64,000 nucleotides of DNA from Marvania coccoides. Lineage: Eukaryota > Chlorophyta > Trebouxiophyceae > Chlorellales > Chlorellaceae. A program made the position numbers and the translations under genes. Shown here piece by piece: positions 11,474-22,420 of this stretch (its first letter is position 1; each line of letters starts with the position of its first letter). Location: the NCBI GenBank assembly GCA_963854735.1, contig OY978098.1, positions 2,961,001 to 3,025,000 on the forward strand, in the 5' to 3' direction. The notes under the pieces are model-generated. The model had not been told where the DNA came from and searched no databases. It was given only the letters and a program-made list of their open reading frames with translations.

Positions 11474-12106
11474 GAGTTGACCTGAGAGCACATTCTTTAT
11501 GCTTTTCGTTGTTACCTGTGATATATCTTTATTGGCTTTTTGACAGCTCATTCCGCTTCAAACCCCGCCACACATAATGCCACAAACGCATAAACCGCAT
11601 CATAATGAACATCATCAAAAAAAAATTAATAATAAAAAAATCATGCAATATGGCGGCGCAGCATTGCCACGTCTTTTTCTTCCTGAATTTATCTCTTGTT
11701 CCAAATGCATTACCTCCGTTTTTCATTACCCCAGGCATTTTTTCTTGGCTTTTCGTATGCACGCAGCAACATAATTCCATTATGACAAACACCATTCTGT
11801 CCTATACATAGATTCATATGCTCACCAAGCACCGAGGATATTAAGTCTCAATCTTATTTTTCATTATATAATGTATGTATGTTGCATGTTTGTCCCCATT
11901 CAATAAAAAACTAGTTACATTTCTTTAGTTTGCAATTAACCAATAAAAACTGCGGTGATATCGGTATTGGTATTCATTGTAAAAATCTCCTTGCACAAGT
12001 TTGTTGTTGATGATGAGCGATCAAGAGTCCTTTAATTTAAATTGGGATCCCCATAAATTAAGAAAATGAAACAAAAATATAATAAAAAAAACCAAACAGA
12101 CAAAAT
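11474..12106. other. Convergent 3' spacer, GH9 gene 3 / CDC45
   Basis: This very AT-rich spacer of 633 bases lies between two converging genes and should hold both 3' UTRs. No gene, RNA or repeat is supported. Confidence 0.5.
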
Positions 12107-14067
12107 TCAAAGCAGATCGGTGGCCACCCGCAGCAGCTCGGCTTTGAAGCGCTCCACGTCCTCCCGCGCAATCTCCATCACGGTGGTGTCGAAGATGTCG
12201 TGCCACGCCTGCGCGTTCACCTCCTCGGCGGCTGCGGCAAACGCCTCGCCCAGGCGGTTGCCTTCGCCCTTTCCTGGCTCCTTCACCTGGAAGCCCACCA
12301 CCAGGCACCGCCCACTGGGCGGGTCCCGCGGCCCAATCAGCACCACCGGCTTGCGTCGGTTGTTTTGGCTCTGATGCAGGTGCTGCTCCTGGAAGAAGGC
12401 GGCCAGGCGCTGCATGGCCATGGGGTGCGCCAGAAGCTCGCGGTGGTCCATGCTGTGGTCGGACAGGTCGAAGATGCGAAAGGCGCGGAAGTTGTGGTAC
12501 AGGCGCTGCACCACCACGCTGCCGCCGTCCGCGACCAGCGCCTTCTGCACCTTTTTCGCCAGCTCGATGCCCCGCCGCAGCTCCCCCGCGTCGTCGGTCC
12601 AGCTCAGCGCGTTCCAGCACCGCCAGAAGCGGTCTCGGTGGTCGCCTGGCGCGTTGGCAGGGTCGCCGTCGCCGTGCTGTCGCCGCAAGGCGCCGCTCTC
12701 CAGCAGCGCGGTGGCCGCGTGCACCACGTCCTTGGCCATGACGGTGCGGCTGAACCCGTCCAGCAGCTGGAACGACCTGAAAATGGCGTCTCCCAGGTTG
12801 TACGCCACCCCGTGCGTCTCGAGGTGCTCCACCAGGCGGGAGTGGAAGCGCGGCTTCATGCCAAGCTCGAACGAGCTGCGCGCCTCCTTGAGCGGGATGC
12901 CCAGCTTGATCATGAGGTACTCCAGGCGGTGGCGCCCCTTCTCGGTGTACGTCTGCAGCCGGGCGGCCACGTAGGGGGAGTGCACCATGGAGTCCCACAG
13001 CGACCACTGCCGCACCAGCCCAAACCGAAAGTCCTCCAGCGGCACGATCTTGCACTGGGGGGCCGGCCGAGCGGTGCCGGTCTCGCCGTCCACCCCCGGC
13101 ATCTCAGGCGCCTCGTCCAGGTGCCCCGCGGCAGCCACGTGCGACGCGTAGTAGTCGTAGTAGTGCTCGTAGTTGTGAGCGCTGTCCCCTCCCGCCTCCA
13201 GCCTGCCGTGCACCATGTGGTCGGTCAGCCCCACCAGCGCCAGCCACAGCAGGTACGCAGAGTTCTGCTGCAGGTAGTAGCACAGGTCGTACAGCACGCA
13301 CGCAGAGGGCTTGCCGTAGTGCACCCCGTGCGCGTAGTACGCCATGCGCGCGTCCTCTGCTGCCTTGCGGTCTTGGCGCCGCGTCGTCCCTGGGGAGCTG
13401 GGCTCGCCCTCGCCCGGCACTGACCCACCACCCTCCACCCGCCGTCTCCTGCGCGCGGGGGTGTTGTCCTCGTCGTTCTCCCGCTCGCTGTCGCTGTCGT
13501 CGCCGCTGTCGTCGCCGTCGGCGGCGGGCGGGATGTCTGCTGTGGCGATGCCCTCTGCGGTGCTGTCCAGCAGCACGTACACCTGCGACGACATGTTGTT
13601 GTCGTTGGCGAGGTGCATGATGGGGCGGTGGGAGTCGATGATGACGATGGTGACGTTGCGCTGGGTGAGGTTGAGCACCTCGTAAATGTCCTCGGACGCG
13701 CCGCAGTTGATGAGGATCACGAACCGGGTCACCGGGTCCTCCTCGTCGTAGGTGGCCAGAAAGTCGTCGCTGACCTCGCTGTAGCGGCTGACGGCGGTCC
13801 AGCCGTGCGGCACCATGTCGTTCTGGAGCATCGTCTGCAGCAGTTGGGAGAGAAGGGGGAGGATTAGCTATTTGAGCGTTGACGAGGAAAATTAAATTAA
13901 AGCAGCATTCCTGGCATTCTTCCTACCTCCAGGATGCGCAGGGCGCACACCGAGTCTGCGTCCGCCGCCGAAACGTAGATGTTGACGTGCTTCTCCTCGC
14001 TCTTGCGCGTCTCTTTCTTGATGCCCTCGTACAGTTCGACCCACTGCTGGGAGTCGGTGAGAATCAT
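12107..14067 (-). CDS. CDC45: CDC45 DNA replication initiation factor
   Basis: Subunit of the CMG (Cdc45-MCM-GINS) replicative helicase. Exons 14067-13927 and 13834-12107, phase 0, giving 622 residues (animal and yeast forms about 570-650). The N-terminus 'MILTDSQQWVELYEG' leads into the DHH-like fold with 'NVTIVIIDSHRP'; the usual acidic linker is present ('DDSGDDSDSERENDEDN', about residues 145-165) followed by a basic patch. The C-terminal half shows typical CDC45 blocks such as 'RFGLVRQWSLWDSMVHS' and 'LEYLMIKLGIPLKEA'. Just before the ATG, the transcript strand has a CACCAG-type hexamer repeat (plus strand 14072-14100), which would lie in the 5' UTR. Upstream is a divergent promoter shared with the MAP3K gene. 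Confidence 0.93.
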
Positions 14068-14925
14068 GGCGGCTGCTGGTGCTGGTGCTGGTGCTGGTGC
14101 TGCTGTGGCGGTGGTGGTGGTCGGAAGGAAGTCTAAGGAATATGTCTAACCAGCCCCTGCCACGCTTCTTCACGCCGCGATATAAACCCGCTGCTAACAA
14201 AGTGGTGATGCTTGTGCTGCGTCCATCGCTGCCTAGGCTGCTACAAAACTACCAATGTTTGCTTCGATCGCTCTCAGGGGAGTTGAAAAAGTTTAACACC
14301 CGCCGCGATGGTCTGCCTGGATGCCTGCTGCCAAGGGTTGGGCGGCCGTCCTAATGCGCTGCAAACCGGCTCGCTTCGCAACGCGAGAATAAAGTTGCAA
14401 CCAACTGCTCGTGTTTTCAATGTCAAAGAAGTTGCCCGGCAATGTGGAGCGAACCAGGGCGCGGCAGCGGTGATTTTCGATCAATACAATATACTAGTAG
14501 CAAAATTTCCTGTCCACGGTGAGCGGGGGCCAAAATTAAATTGAAGTTTTTTTGAATTAAGTTGTTTGCGCAAAAAAAAAGAAAACGAGACGAAAGATCA
14601 AGTGTGTGTCGCTACAGTGGCGCGGCCGTGCCAATTTTATGCCATTCAGACGGTGGACTGCGCAAACGCCCGCGACAGCTCTGGTCCATCATTTTTGCTG
14701 ACGACAACATTTTCATTTTGTGACGAGTTTCGTTTTTGCAATAGCGACTCTCACAGTAACAACACGCGCCCGCCGCATCCCTTTCTTAATATAGTTACCT
14801 CCACGCAGCAGCAGCCTCGATGGTGGCTTTGACGAATAGGAAAAGTTGTACATAGATCGAGGAGTCAGTGTGCTTGCTGTGCCGCGTTTGTCTCCCCTCC
14901 CCTCCCCTCCCCCCCCCTCCCAAAG
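14068..14925. promoter_or_regulatory. Divergent promoter region, CDC45 / MAP3K-epsilon
   Basis: This 858-base head-to-head spacer begins with a GGTGCT hexamer repeat beside the CDC45 start. A TATA-like stretch (TTTATAT on the minus strand, near 14178-14184) lies about 110 bases upstream of the CDC45 ATG. The kinase side ends in a C/T-rich stretch just before its ATG. No other gene is supported. Confidence 0.45.
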
Positions 14926-17900
14926 ATGTCGGCCTCGGCCGATGGCTCCACCTCACGCCAGGGCAGCGCGCCCTTGCCCTCCTTCGGGGGTTCCCGTCGG
15001 CTGCCCACGTCGGTCGCCGCTGCCCGCCAGTCCTTCCCCAAGCAGCTCAGCGACAAGTACCGGCTGGGGGAGGAGCTGGGGAGGGGCGCCTACGGGCAGG
15101 TGTACCGCGGCCTGGACGCCCGCACCGGCGAGCAGGTTGCGATCAAGCAGATATCACTGGACCGCATCCCCTCTGGCGCGCTGTCTGGCATCATGACGGA
15201 AGTGGATCTGCTCAAGGCGCTCAACCACCGCAATGTGGTGCAGTACCTGGGTTCCCTGCGCACCCGCACCCACCTCTACATCATCATGGAGCTGGTGGAA
15301 AATGGGTCGCTGGCGGCGGTGGTCAAGGCGCAGCAGTTTGGGCCCTTTCCCGAGGCGCTGGTGGGCATGTACATCCAACAGGTGCTGCAGGGGCTGGAGT
15401 ACCTCCACCACCAGGGCGTGGTGCACCGCGACATCAAGGGGGCCAACATCCTAACCACCAAGGACGGGGTGGTCAAGCTGGCAGACTTTGGGGTGGCAGC
15501 CAGGCTGGGCGACACCGCCACCACAGGCGTGGGCGCGGATGGAGGCGAGGTGGTTGAAGAAGACACCCAGCCCGCGGGCACCCCCTACTGGATGGCCCCC
15601 GAGGTGGTTGAGCTGAAGACGGTGACCACGGCGTCCGACGTGTGGAGCGTGGGGTGCGTGGCGGTGGAGCTGCTCACAGGGCAGCCCCCCTACTTTGATC
15701 TGCAGCCCCTGAGCGCGCTGTACAACATCGTGCAGAACCCCCACCCTCCCCTGCCGCCGGGGGCGTCGCTCGCCATGCGAGACTTCCTGCTGCAGTGCTT
15801 TAAAAAGGCAAGCGTATTATTGGTTTTCATGTTATTAGAGCCATTCCGACTCAGGGAGAAGAATGACTGGGCTTCTAACCCTTTACAATATTATTTGTTT
15901 TTTTGTCTTCAGGACCCAGCGCAGCGCCCCAGCGCGGCTGCGCTGCTGCAGCACCCCTGGATCGTTCACAACCGACGCACTCTGCGCTCCACGTGGGGCC
16001 GCACCGGCGCCGACACCCCCTCCGTTGCCAGCTCCACCGCTGTGGCATCGGCAGTGCAGCGCATCCTCGAGGCAGAGCCCACGAGGACCGGCCCAGGGTC
16101 TGTGGACAGCGCAGGCAGCGAAGCCACCAGCCCCAAGTTTGGCACCGCCTCCTTGTGCCCTTCGCCAAGGTCCAACGGCATGGCTGATTCTGGGGGGGAA
16201 ATTGCTGGAGGAGGGACGCCGCCGCCAACGACCGCAGGGTTTGCGCCCGAAGAAGATGCTGCTGTGCGAGAAGAGTTCCTAGGGCGGTTGGATGCAGACC
16301 CTGCTGGCGCTGGGCTCCTGGCTCAGCTGGAGGGGCTGTCGCTGGAACCAGGAATGTCGTTGCCGCCCCCGCCGCCCGTCGCCATACCGCCATCCCCTCG
16401 CCGCGCTACCATATGCAGCAGCACACCACTAGCCACACAAGCCGCCACAGCCGCAGCAGCCGAGGTGCGGCGCCAGGTTGGGTCCCTGCGGTTGATGGCC
16501 ACCTCGGGGCGAAGCATCGTCGAGGAGGCGGCGGCAGCGGCCTCTGCGCGCGCGCTGGTGGGGTACTTGCAGCAAAGTGCGGCGTTGCGGCAGGTGTTCA
16601 TCGCGGCAGACGGGTTGTGCGGCCTGCGTGAGCTGCTCGACTCCCCGTCTGACCGCCTGCTGGGCCCCACGCTGGACCTGTTGCTGGCGCTCACAGCCGA
16701 AGACCCCGAGGCCATGGAGACCACGGGCGCACTGGGCCTGGTGCCAGCCGCGCTGCGTCTCACCGGCGCTGCCCACCCCCCAGAGCTGAGGGTGCGAGCA
16801 GCCCAGTTTGCGGAGGCGCTGCTGCGGTCATCCGCCAGCGGGGCACACATGCTGGTGGCGTGCCAGGGGGTGGCGTTCTTCATCGGCATGATGGACGATG
16901 CCCCGCAGTCGCCGGAGCAGGTGGAGTTGCTGCGTGCGGCTTCTTCTGGATTTTGGGCGCTGCTGCACCGCTCCCAGACTCCTGGGTGGCCTCTCAGCGC
17001 CAACGCCTACCTTCGGCTCATGGCACACCACGGCCTGCCCCAGCGCCTGGTCAAGCTGCTGCCCTGGGTGCTGAAGCTGGCGTCGATGGAGAGGTCTGCG
17101 CACACACCACCACCACTGTCTTCTTCACTTCGCACCTCCAGCGACACCGCAGCTGCAGCACCGGTCCTTGCCTCCAGGACAAGGACGGGCAACCGCGTGG
17201 TGCCAGAGGAGAGCCTGAGCGGCGGCTCTCCTGCTGCTGCTGCTGCGGCGGCGGCGACGGCGGCGGCGGCTGCAGCAGCAACCACTGCTTTCAGTGCTCG
17301 ACAACAACAAGACTCGCAGCTGCTGGACTCGTTGGTGGGCCTGTTTGCTGTGCTGACGCACGGAGACTCGGTGGTGAAGGCGCGGTGCTGCCACCTGGAC
17401 GTCATCAATCCCATGTTTGGGTTCACGGTGCGAATGCCAACGCAGCTGCAGCTGGCGGTGCTGCTGGCGGTGAAGCGGCTGTCGGGGGAGCAGACGGTGC
17501 TGGTGCCCCTGGAGGCTGCCAACTGCGTGGCCTACGTGGTGGCGCAGCTGCCGCGACAGGACGCGCCTGCGCTGCAGGTGGAGGGACTGTGCACGCTGCG
17601 CAACCTGTGCCAGCTCAGCAGGCCCAGGCAGGAGGCGGCAGCGGCGGCAGGGGCGGTGCCCTGGCTGTGCAGGTTGGCGGTGCAACCGCCAGCTGAAGCA
17701 GAGGGCCCTGCGGCCGCGATGGCGGCGCGCTCTGCGGCTGTGACGGTGCTGTGCTCTCTGGCGCACTGCAGCCCACGAACCCGCGCCGAGCTGTGGACTC
17801 ACGACGGCCTGGACGTGCTGCTGCAACTGCTCAAGGAGGAGGCGCACCAGGCGTCGGTGCTGGAGGCCGTGGCTTCCTGGTTGGACGCCGAGCTGCCGCG

Positions 17901-18294
17901 CATCGAGGGCCAGCTGCTGGAGGGCACTGCGCTGACGCGGCTGGTGATGGTGCTGCCCGGGGCGTCCAACGACCAGCTGCCCAGCCTGCTGTCCCCCCTG
18001 GGTCGCATGGTGAGTCGGTCCTCGCGCCTGGCGGTGGCCCTGGCGCAGGCGGGGCTGGGGGTGCGCATCGTGGAGCTGCTGCGGAGGCCGTCTCCCCCTA
18101 CAGCGCTGGCGCTGATGGACCTGCTGCAGGCCATGTACGAGGCCCACCCCAACCCCAAAGAGTTTATCGCCGCCAACAGGGTGGTGCCGGCGCTCACTGC
18201 GCTGGCGCAGGGCGCTCAGGCTGGCGAGCAGGTGCTGGTCCGCAGCAGGGCTACACATCTGCTGCGAGCCTTTGCCGTCAACGTGGCTTTTTAA
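14926..18294 (+). CDS. MAP3KE1: MAP3K-epsilon / Cdc7-like protein kinase with C-terminal armadillo repeats
   Basis: Serine/threonine kinase of the MAP3K-epsilon group (related to fission yeast Cdc7), which in plants acts in cytokinesis and plasma-membrane integrity. Exons 14926-15807 and 15913-18294 give 1,087 residues. Kinase domain about residues 45-315: Gly loop 'GEELGRGAYGQVY', Lys74 in VAIK, 'HRDIKGAN' (Asp169), DFG at 187, and 'GTPYWMAPE'. The activation loop carries an acidic insert of about 20 residues. The C-terminal 600 residues are helical and armadillo-like, as in the family, with an Ala-rich stretch in between. The only intron (15808-15912) starts with GC: the donor AAG|GCAAGC is in phase 0 and restores the family sequence 'CFKKDPAQRPSA'. 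The intron is 105 bases, in frame and without a stop. Confidence 0.9.
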   Translation: MSASADGSTSRQGSAPLPSFGGSRRLPTSVAAARQSFPKQLSDKYRLGEELGRGAYGQVYRGLDARTGEQVAIKQISLDRIPSGALSGIMTEVDLLKALNHRNVVQYLGSLRTRTHLYIIMELVENGSLAAVVKAQQFGPFPEALVGMYIQQVLQGLEYLHHQGVVHRDIKGANILTTKDGVVKLADFGVAARLGDTATTGVGADGGEVVEEDTQPAGTPYWMAPEVVELKTVTTASDVWSVGCVAVELLTGQPPYFDLQPLSALYNIVQNPHPPLPPGASLAMRDFLLQCFKKASVLLVFMLLEPFRLREKNDWASNPLQYYLFFCLQDPAQRPSAAALLQHPWIVHNRRTLRSTWGRTGADTPSVASSTAVASAVQRILEAEPTRTGPGSVDSAGSEATSPKFGTASLCPSPRSNGMADSGGEIAGGGTPPPTTAGFAPEEDAAVREEFLGRLDADPAGAGLLAQLEGLSLEPGMSLPPPPPVAIPPSPRRATICSSTPLATQAATAAAAEVRRQVGSLRLMATSGRSIVEEAAAAASARALVGYLQQSAALRQVFIAADGLCGLRELLDSPSDRLLGPTLDLLLALTAEDPEAMETTGALGLVPAALRLTGAAHPPELRVRAAQFAEALLRSSASGAHMLVACQGVAFFIGMMDDAPQSPEQVELLRAASSGFWALLHRSQTPGWPLSANAYLRLMAHHGLPQRLVKLLPWVLKLASMERSAHTPPPLSSSLRTSSDTAAAAPVLASRTRTGNRVVPEESLSGGSPAAAAAAAATAAAAAAATTAFSARQQQDSQLLDSLVGLFAVLTHGDSVVKARCCHLDVINPMFGFTVRMPTQLQLAVLLAVKRLSGEQTVLVPLEAANCVAYVVAQLPRQDAPALQVEGLCTLRNLCQLSRPRQEAAAAAGAVPWLCRLAVQPPAEAEGPAAAMAARSAAVTVLCSLAHCSPRTRAELWTHDGLDVLLQLLKEEAHQASVLEAVASWLDAELPRIEGQLLEGTALTRLVMVLPGASNDQLPSLLSPLGRMVSRSSRLAVALAQAGLGVRIVELLRRPSPPTALALMDLLQAMYEAHPNPKEFIAANRVVPALTALAQGAQAGEQVLVRSRATHLLRAFAVNVAF
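15808..15912 (+). other. GC-AG intron in the MAP3K gene (in frame, no stop)
   Basis: The intron begins GCAAGC after AAG and ends CTTCAG. Removing it joins 'CFKK' to 'DPAQRPSA', the normal kinase subdomain XI text. A GT donor six bases further in (GTATTA) would insert two residues, Ala-Ser. Its length, 105 bases, is a multiple of three and it has no stop, so retention would add 35 hydrophobic residues without ending translation. Confidence 0.8.
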
Positions 18295-18496
18295 TCATAA
18301 AAGCATGTCTTTCTCTGAACAAAAAAGTATACACCCCAAAACATAGCAGTTTGTTTTGGGCGGTAATCCAGTTTAATGAATGTTTACAGCCCAACACATT
18401 ATGGGGTGTGTTTTGGGTTGTGGGTTTGTTTTGGGTTGTAAAAGCATTCAAAGTATGAAAAACAAAAAAACCGACCCTTTTCCAGCTGTGTACATT
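18295..18496. other. Convergent 3' spacer, MAP3K / FtsHi
   Basis: These 202 bases separate two converging stop codons. The spacer contains short repeats of a GTTTTGGG-type word on the plus strand (about 18350-18440) and nothing coding. Confidence 0.5.
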
Positions 18497-19958
18497 TCAA
18501 GCCTCATCAGCCAGCAGCTCGGGAATGTCGCTGCGCACCATGTAGGGGTTGTTGGGCGACCACCACGAAGGGGGCTTGGCGGCGCCGTTTTTGCTTCCGG
18601 CGCCGTTGGCTCCGTTTCCATTTCCAGCGCCTGCTGCAGACCCCGCCACCACTCCTTCTCCCCGGCCAGGGAACACCAGGCTGCCGTCCTCCCCCCAGCT
18701 GAATCCCTGCACAAAGGGGTCTTCGTACTTTTTCACGCCAGCGCCCTCCAGCAGCTCGCCCACCTCCTCGCCGGTCAGGCTCTCCACCTCCTGCAGCCGC
18801 GACGCCAGCTCCCGCAGCGCCTCGTAATTGGCTGCCAGCCCCCAGTACGCCTTGGCCTCTGCGGCCTCCAGCAGCTCCGCCATGTCTGCGTACGCAATCT
18901 TGGCCATCTCAGTGGAGATGTCGGCAACCTTCCTGGTGCGCTGCCGGTTCAGGTACACCTCTTCGTTGTCCATCAGCGCCACGGGGCCTGTGCGGCGCCC
19001 GAATCCGCAGCGGTACACCATCTCCCTGGCCACCGAGTTGGCCAGCTTCATGTCTGACGCCCCGGCGGTGCTCACGTTGGCGTCGCCCAGCAGCAGCCGC
19101 TCCGCGCAGCGCCCCGCCATGGCCACCACCATGCGGCCCTCCATGTACCCCCGGGTGGTGACCCTGCTCTCCAGGCGCTCCTCCATTGGCAGAAAGTAGG
19201 TGTAGCCGGTGGCAATGCCGCCGGGGCACACGCTCACGCGCTGAATCTCGTCAAAGTGGGGCGTGATGTAGCCCACCATCGCGCGCGCCGCCTCGTAGAT
19301 TGCGATGGTGCGGCGCATCTTGGGCGGCACGACGTCGTTCTCAAACGCGGTGGTGGCGTTGCTGCCCCCCATCTTGTCGCGGTGCAGCTTCTCCAGGGCC
19401 TCAAACACCTCGCGATTTCCGATGTGGGGCTGTCCCTGCCGCGCCGCCACGATGGCTGCCTGGTTCATCAGATTCATGAGCTCGGCGCCGGTGAACCCGG
19501 CAGTGGCACGCGCGATGCGCGGGTAGTCCAGCTCGGGGTCGATCTTCTTGTCGCGGGCGTGCACCTGCAGGATGCCCACCCGCCCCTCCATGTTGGGCAG
19601 CGGCAGCTGCACGATGCGGTCAAAGCGCCCCGGCCGCGTCAGCGCCTGGTCCAGCGCCGCTGGCCTGTTGGTGGCGGCCATCACCACCACGCCCGTGTTG
19701 TCCTCGAACCCGTCCATCTCGGTGAGCAGCTGGTTGATGGTGTGCACCGACTCGTCGTTGCCGGCGCCCCCGCCCGTCTCGCGCGCCTTGCCGATGCCGT
19801 CGAACTCGTCGATGAACAGGATGCAGGGGGCGCTGGCACGGGCCTGCTGGAACATATCGCGCACCCGGGAGGCGCCCACCCCCACAAACATCTCCATAAA
19901 CTCCGTGCCGGCGATGGAGAAGAAGGGGACGCCAGCCTCGCCGGCAATGGCGCGGGCC

Positions 19959-19989
<31 letters not shown>

Positions 19990-21321
19990 CCAGCAGCACG
20001 CCCGCCGGCGACCTTGCCCCCATGGAGAGGAACCTCTGTGGGTCCTTGAGGAATGCCACCACCTCCATGATCTCCGACTTCACCTGGTCCACCCCCGCAA
20101 TGTCCTTGAACGTCACCAGCGCGTCCTTGCCCGACACAGACTCCATCTGCACGCCGCCAAATATCTTGTCGCGCTTCTTGCGGCCCAGCCGGAAGGCGAA
20201 CTTGACGAGCAGGAAGGAGAACCAGACGGGGAACACGAGGCGCAGCACGGCGTGCACCATGGGGAGCGCTGGGTTGATGGCCTGGGGCTCGATGTACACC
20301 CTGTGTGTTTATTAAAAAAAGATTCGGGGGTTGGGTACTTGAGGAACCCGGTACCATGTTGCTAGATCACACCGTAGGTACAAATAATTCCAAGCACTCA
20401 CCCGTGCTCCACCATGTGGTCAAAGAGGTCAGGGTCAAAGGGAAGGCCAACCTTCTCGGTGCGCGCCCCCCCGGGGGCCGTGGCCTTTGTGGTGACGTAC
20501 ACCGAGCGCGCGTCCCCCGAGTAGCGCACCCGCTCCACCTGGCGCTCGCCCACCAGGTTCCAGAACTGGGTGTAGGTCATGTCCTTGAGCTTGTCGGGCC
20601 GCCACGCCGACTGCAGCGCCATCTTTTCGATCTCCTTGTTGGGGGGGATGTTGTTGGGGTTGGGCACGCGGGAGGCAGCAGGGTTGCGCACGGGGCGGCC
20701 GCCCTTGGACTCCCTGTCCCGCTTCTTCATCATCAGAGCAACCTTCTCGTCGCCGTACGTGTTGATTGCCGCCCTGGTATCGGCCTCCAGCTCCTCTGGG
20801 TTGGCCCAGGTGGGGGGAGACATCTCAACCAGCGTCTCGTCTTTGCTGCTGCTGGCGGTGGCGGCTTCGGCTGCTGCCAGCTGGATGCCGGTGTCGCGCC
20901 AGCTCGAGGTGGCGGTGGCCGTGACTGCGGTCGAGGGAGGGCCCGCTGCTGCGCTGCGTTCGGCTGCCCTTGCTGCCGCCGACTTTGGCACAGCCATTGC
21001 CACCGCAATGGCGCCGGCCATCAGCACGCCGGGCAGCAGCCGCTTCCACATGGATGGCCGCTCGCTGCTGGCGTTTGGATTTTGTTGTTGTTGGCCAGCA
21101 GCTGCGGCAACAAACACGACCGTGCTGCGACTATGTTGGGGGCCTCCCAGAACTCTGCCAGTGCTGCTGCTGCCCAATCCTCTAAACATGCGGCAACGCC
21201 GCTCTCCTCCACATCGCTGCGCGGGTCCGAAGCTGTGCCTGAGCGCAGGCATTGCTGGCCGACGTGTCGCCGCTGCCGCAAGGCAAACCTGCTGATGGCT
21301 CTGCGCCAATACACCGTTCAT
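18497..21321 (-). CDS. FtsHi: AAA+ FtsH homologue with a destroyed zinc-protease site, probably plastid
   Basis: Membrane-anchored FtsH-family protein resembling the plant FtsHi group. Exons 21321-20402 and 20300-18497, joined in phase 2, give 907 residues. The N-terminus is rich in Ala, Ser and Arg, as a transit peptide would be, but the start is uncertain: in-frame ATGs lie at 21321, 21252 and 21189. Hydrophobic segments flank a middle region ('VWFSFLLVKFAF' precedes the ATPase). Walker A is GPPGTGKT (about residues 412-419), Walker B 'CILFIDEFDGIG', SRH 'ATNRPAALDQALTRPGRFDR'. The peptidase motif HEAGH is replaced by YEAAR (about 642-646), removing both His ligands, so it is predicted to be an active ATPase but inactive protease. 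In plants such proteins form the Ycf2-FtsHi import motor of the inner plastid envelope. Confidence 0.88.
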
Positions 21322-21733
21322 GAGCGCAGCCCGTTTCGATGCGTTGGGGATGGCGGTGCCCGGAAGTGAGGCCCAACAAATAATGAAAACAAGGAATACT
21401 TTCACACGCTTGACATGCGTTTTCAATCAAATGGTGTGAGGAGCGAAGCGCATTGTCGTCCTGGCAGCGGAGCGGGGTCGAGAGCTCCTTGCCTATTTAA
21501 ATACCTAACAAATTCGCGGCTATTTCTTTGAGAAAGGAGAGAGCACCTCCTCCGCGTCTCTCTTTTCTAGCCTTCCCTATCCAGTGGCGGCTTTTTGGTC
21601 CTCAAACACCACCAAGTTAGAAGCGCATTGTAGTTAAATCGCACGCCACTGAACTGCCTTGTGCATCACCTGTGCAGCCGTCGGGTGGGATCGCCGCATT
21701 CTTTTTTTTTTGACGCCGCGAGATAGAGAAATC
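21322..21733. promoter_or_regulatory. Divergent promoter region, FtsHi / plastid L29
   Basis: This 412-base head-to-head spacer separates two nuclear genes for plastid proteins. A TATTTAAATA stretch at about 21494-21503 is a candidate TATA element for the L29 side. No other feature is supported. Confidence 0.45.
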
Positions 21734-22317
21734 ATGTTGGCCACCGGAACAGCTCTGAGCAGCAAGGCCTTTGTGGCCCGCAGGCCCGTGGCATTGGCGG
21801 CACCAAAGGCACCGCGCATGGCGGCCCGACAGCTGGTGGTGGCAGAGGCGGCAGAAGGAGGGCCATCTAATAAGATGGCAAAGGCCAGTGCTCTGAGGTG
21901 CGTCGCAATTTCAGTGGGCGTTGAGCTGTGAATTGGAGTGTTGCATTGGTGGACGTGCGTTCGTGAGATGCGGGGGGTGCGTGGGGGGGGGTCAACCACC
22001 GCACAGTGGTGCTTTGGAACAGCCGACTCACTACCACCGCCGTTCCCTCCACACATTTTTTTTGCAGGGTCGAGTTCCCCACCGCAGAGGCCATCGAGGC
22101 CGAGGTGCAGAACCTGAAGGCGGAGATGTTCAAGATGCGCATCAAGTTTGCCAAGCGCGAAGACTACAAGCCTGCTCAGTACGCCACGCTGCGCAAGCGC
22201 ATCGCGCAGCTGCTGACGGTCAAGAGGGAGCGGGAGATTGAGGCCGGCATCGGCAGGCGGGAGGCGCGGGCCGCGGAGAGGCGCAGGATGGTGGAGGCTG
22301 GCCTCGGCAACCTCTGA
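21734..22317 (+). CDS. PRPL29: Plastid ribosomal protein L29 (uL29), nuclear-encoded
   Basis: Protein of the large subunit of the plastid ribosome, near the exit tunnel. Exons 21734-21897 and 22068-22317, joined in phase 2 (AG|G, Arg), give 137 residues. The first about 50 residues form a transit peptide rich in Ala, Arg and Ser ('SSKAFVARRPVALAAPKAPR'). The mature part has the L29 helical hairpin: 'AEAIEAEVQNLKAEMFKMR', then 'YATLRKRIAQLLTVKRERE'. The basic C-terminal extension 'RREARAAERRRMVEAGLG' is typical of plastid forms. A TGTAA polyadenylation signal follows about 70 bases after the stop. Confidence 0.94.
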
Positions 22318-22420
22318 TCGCGATTTTGGATGAGATTCGTCGGGGGGTTTTCAACATGAAAAAAAAAAATAGGTGAAATAGGACTGCTTCTCTGTAACAA
22401 ATAGCAAACCGCACACTGCA

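Noticed and set aside
12200..13423. Plus-strand open frame of 407 codons
   Set aside because: It is an antisense shadow of the CDC45 coding exon, which has clear family motifs on the minus strand.
17125..18258. Minus-strand open frame of 377 codons
   Set aside because: It is a shadow of the armadillo part of the MAP3K gene, with Gln/Arg/His bias typical of antisense reading.
19256..20365. Plus-strand open frame of 369 codons
   Set aside because: It is a shadow of the FtsHi ATPase exon.
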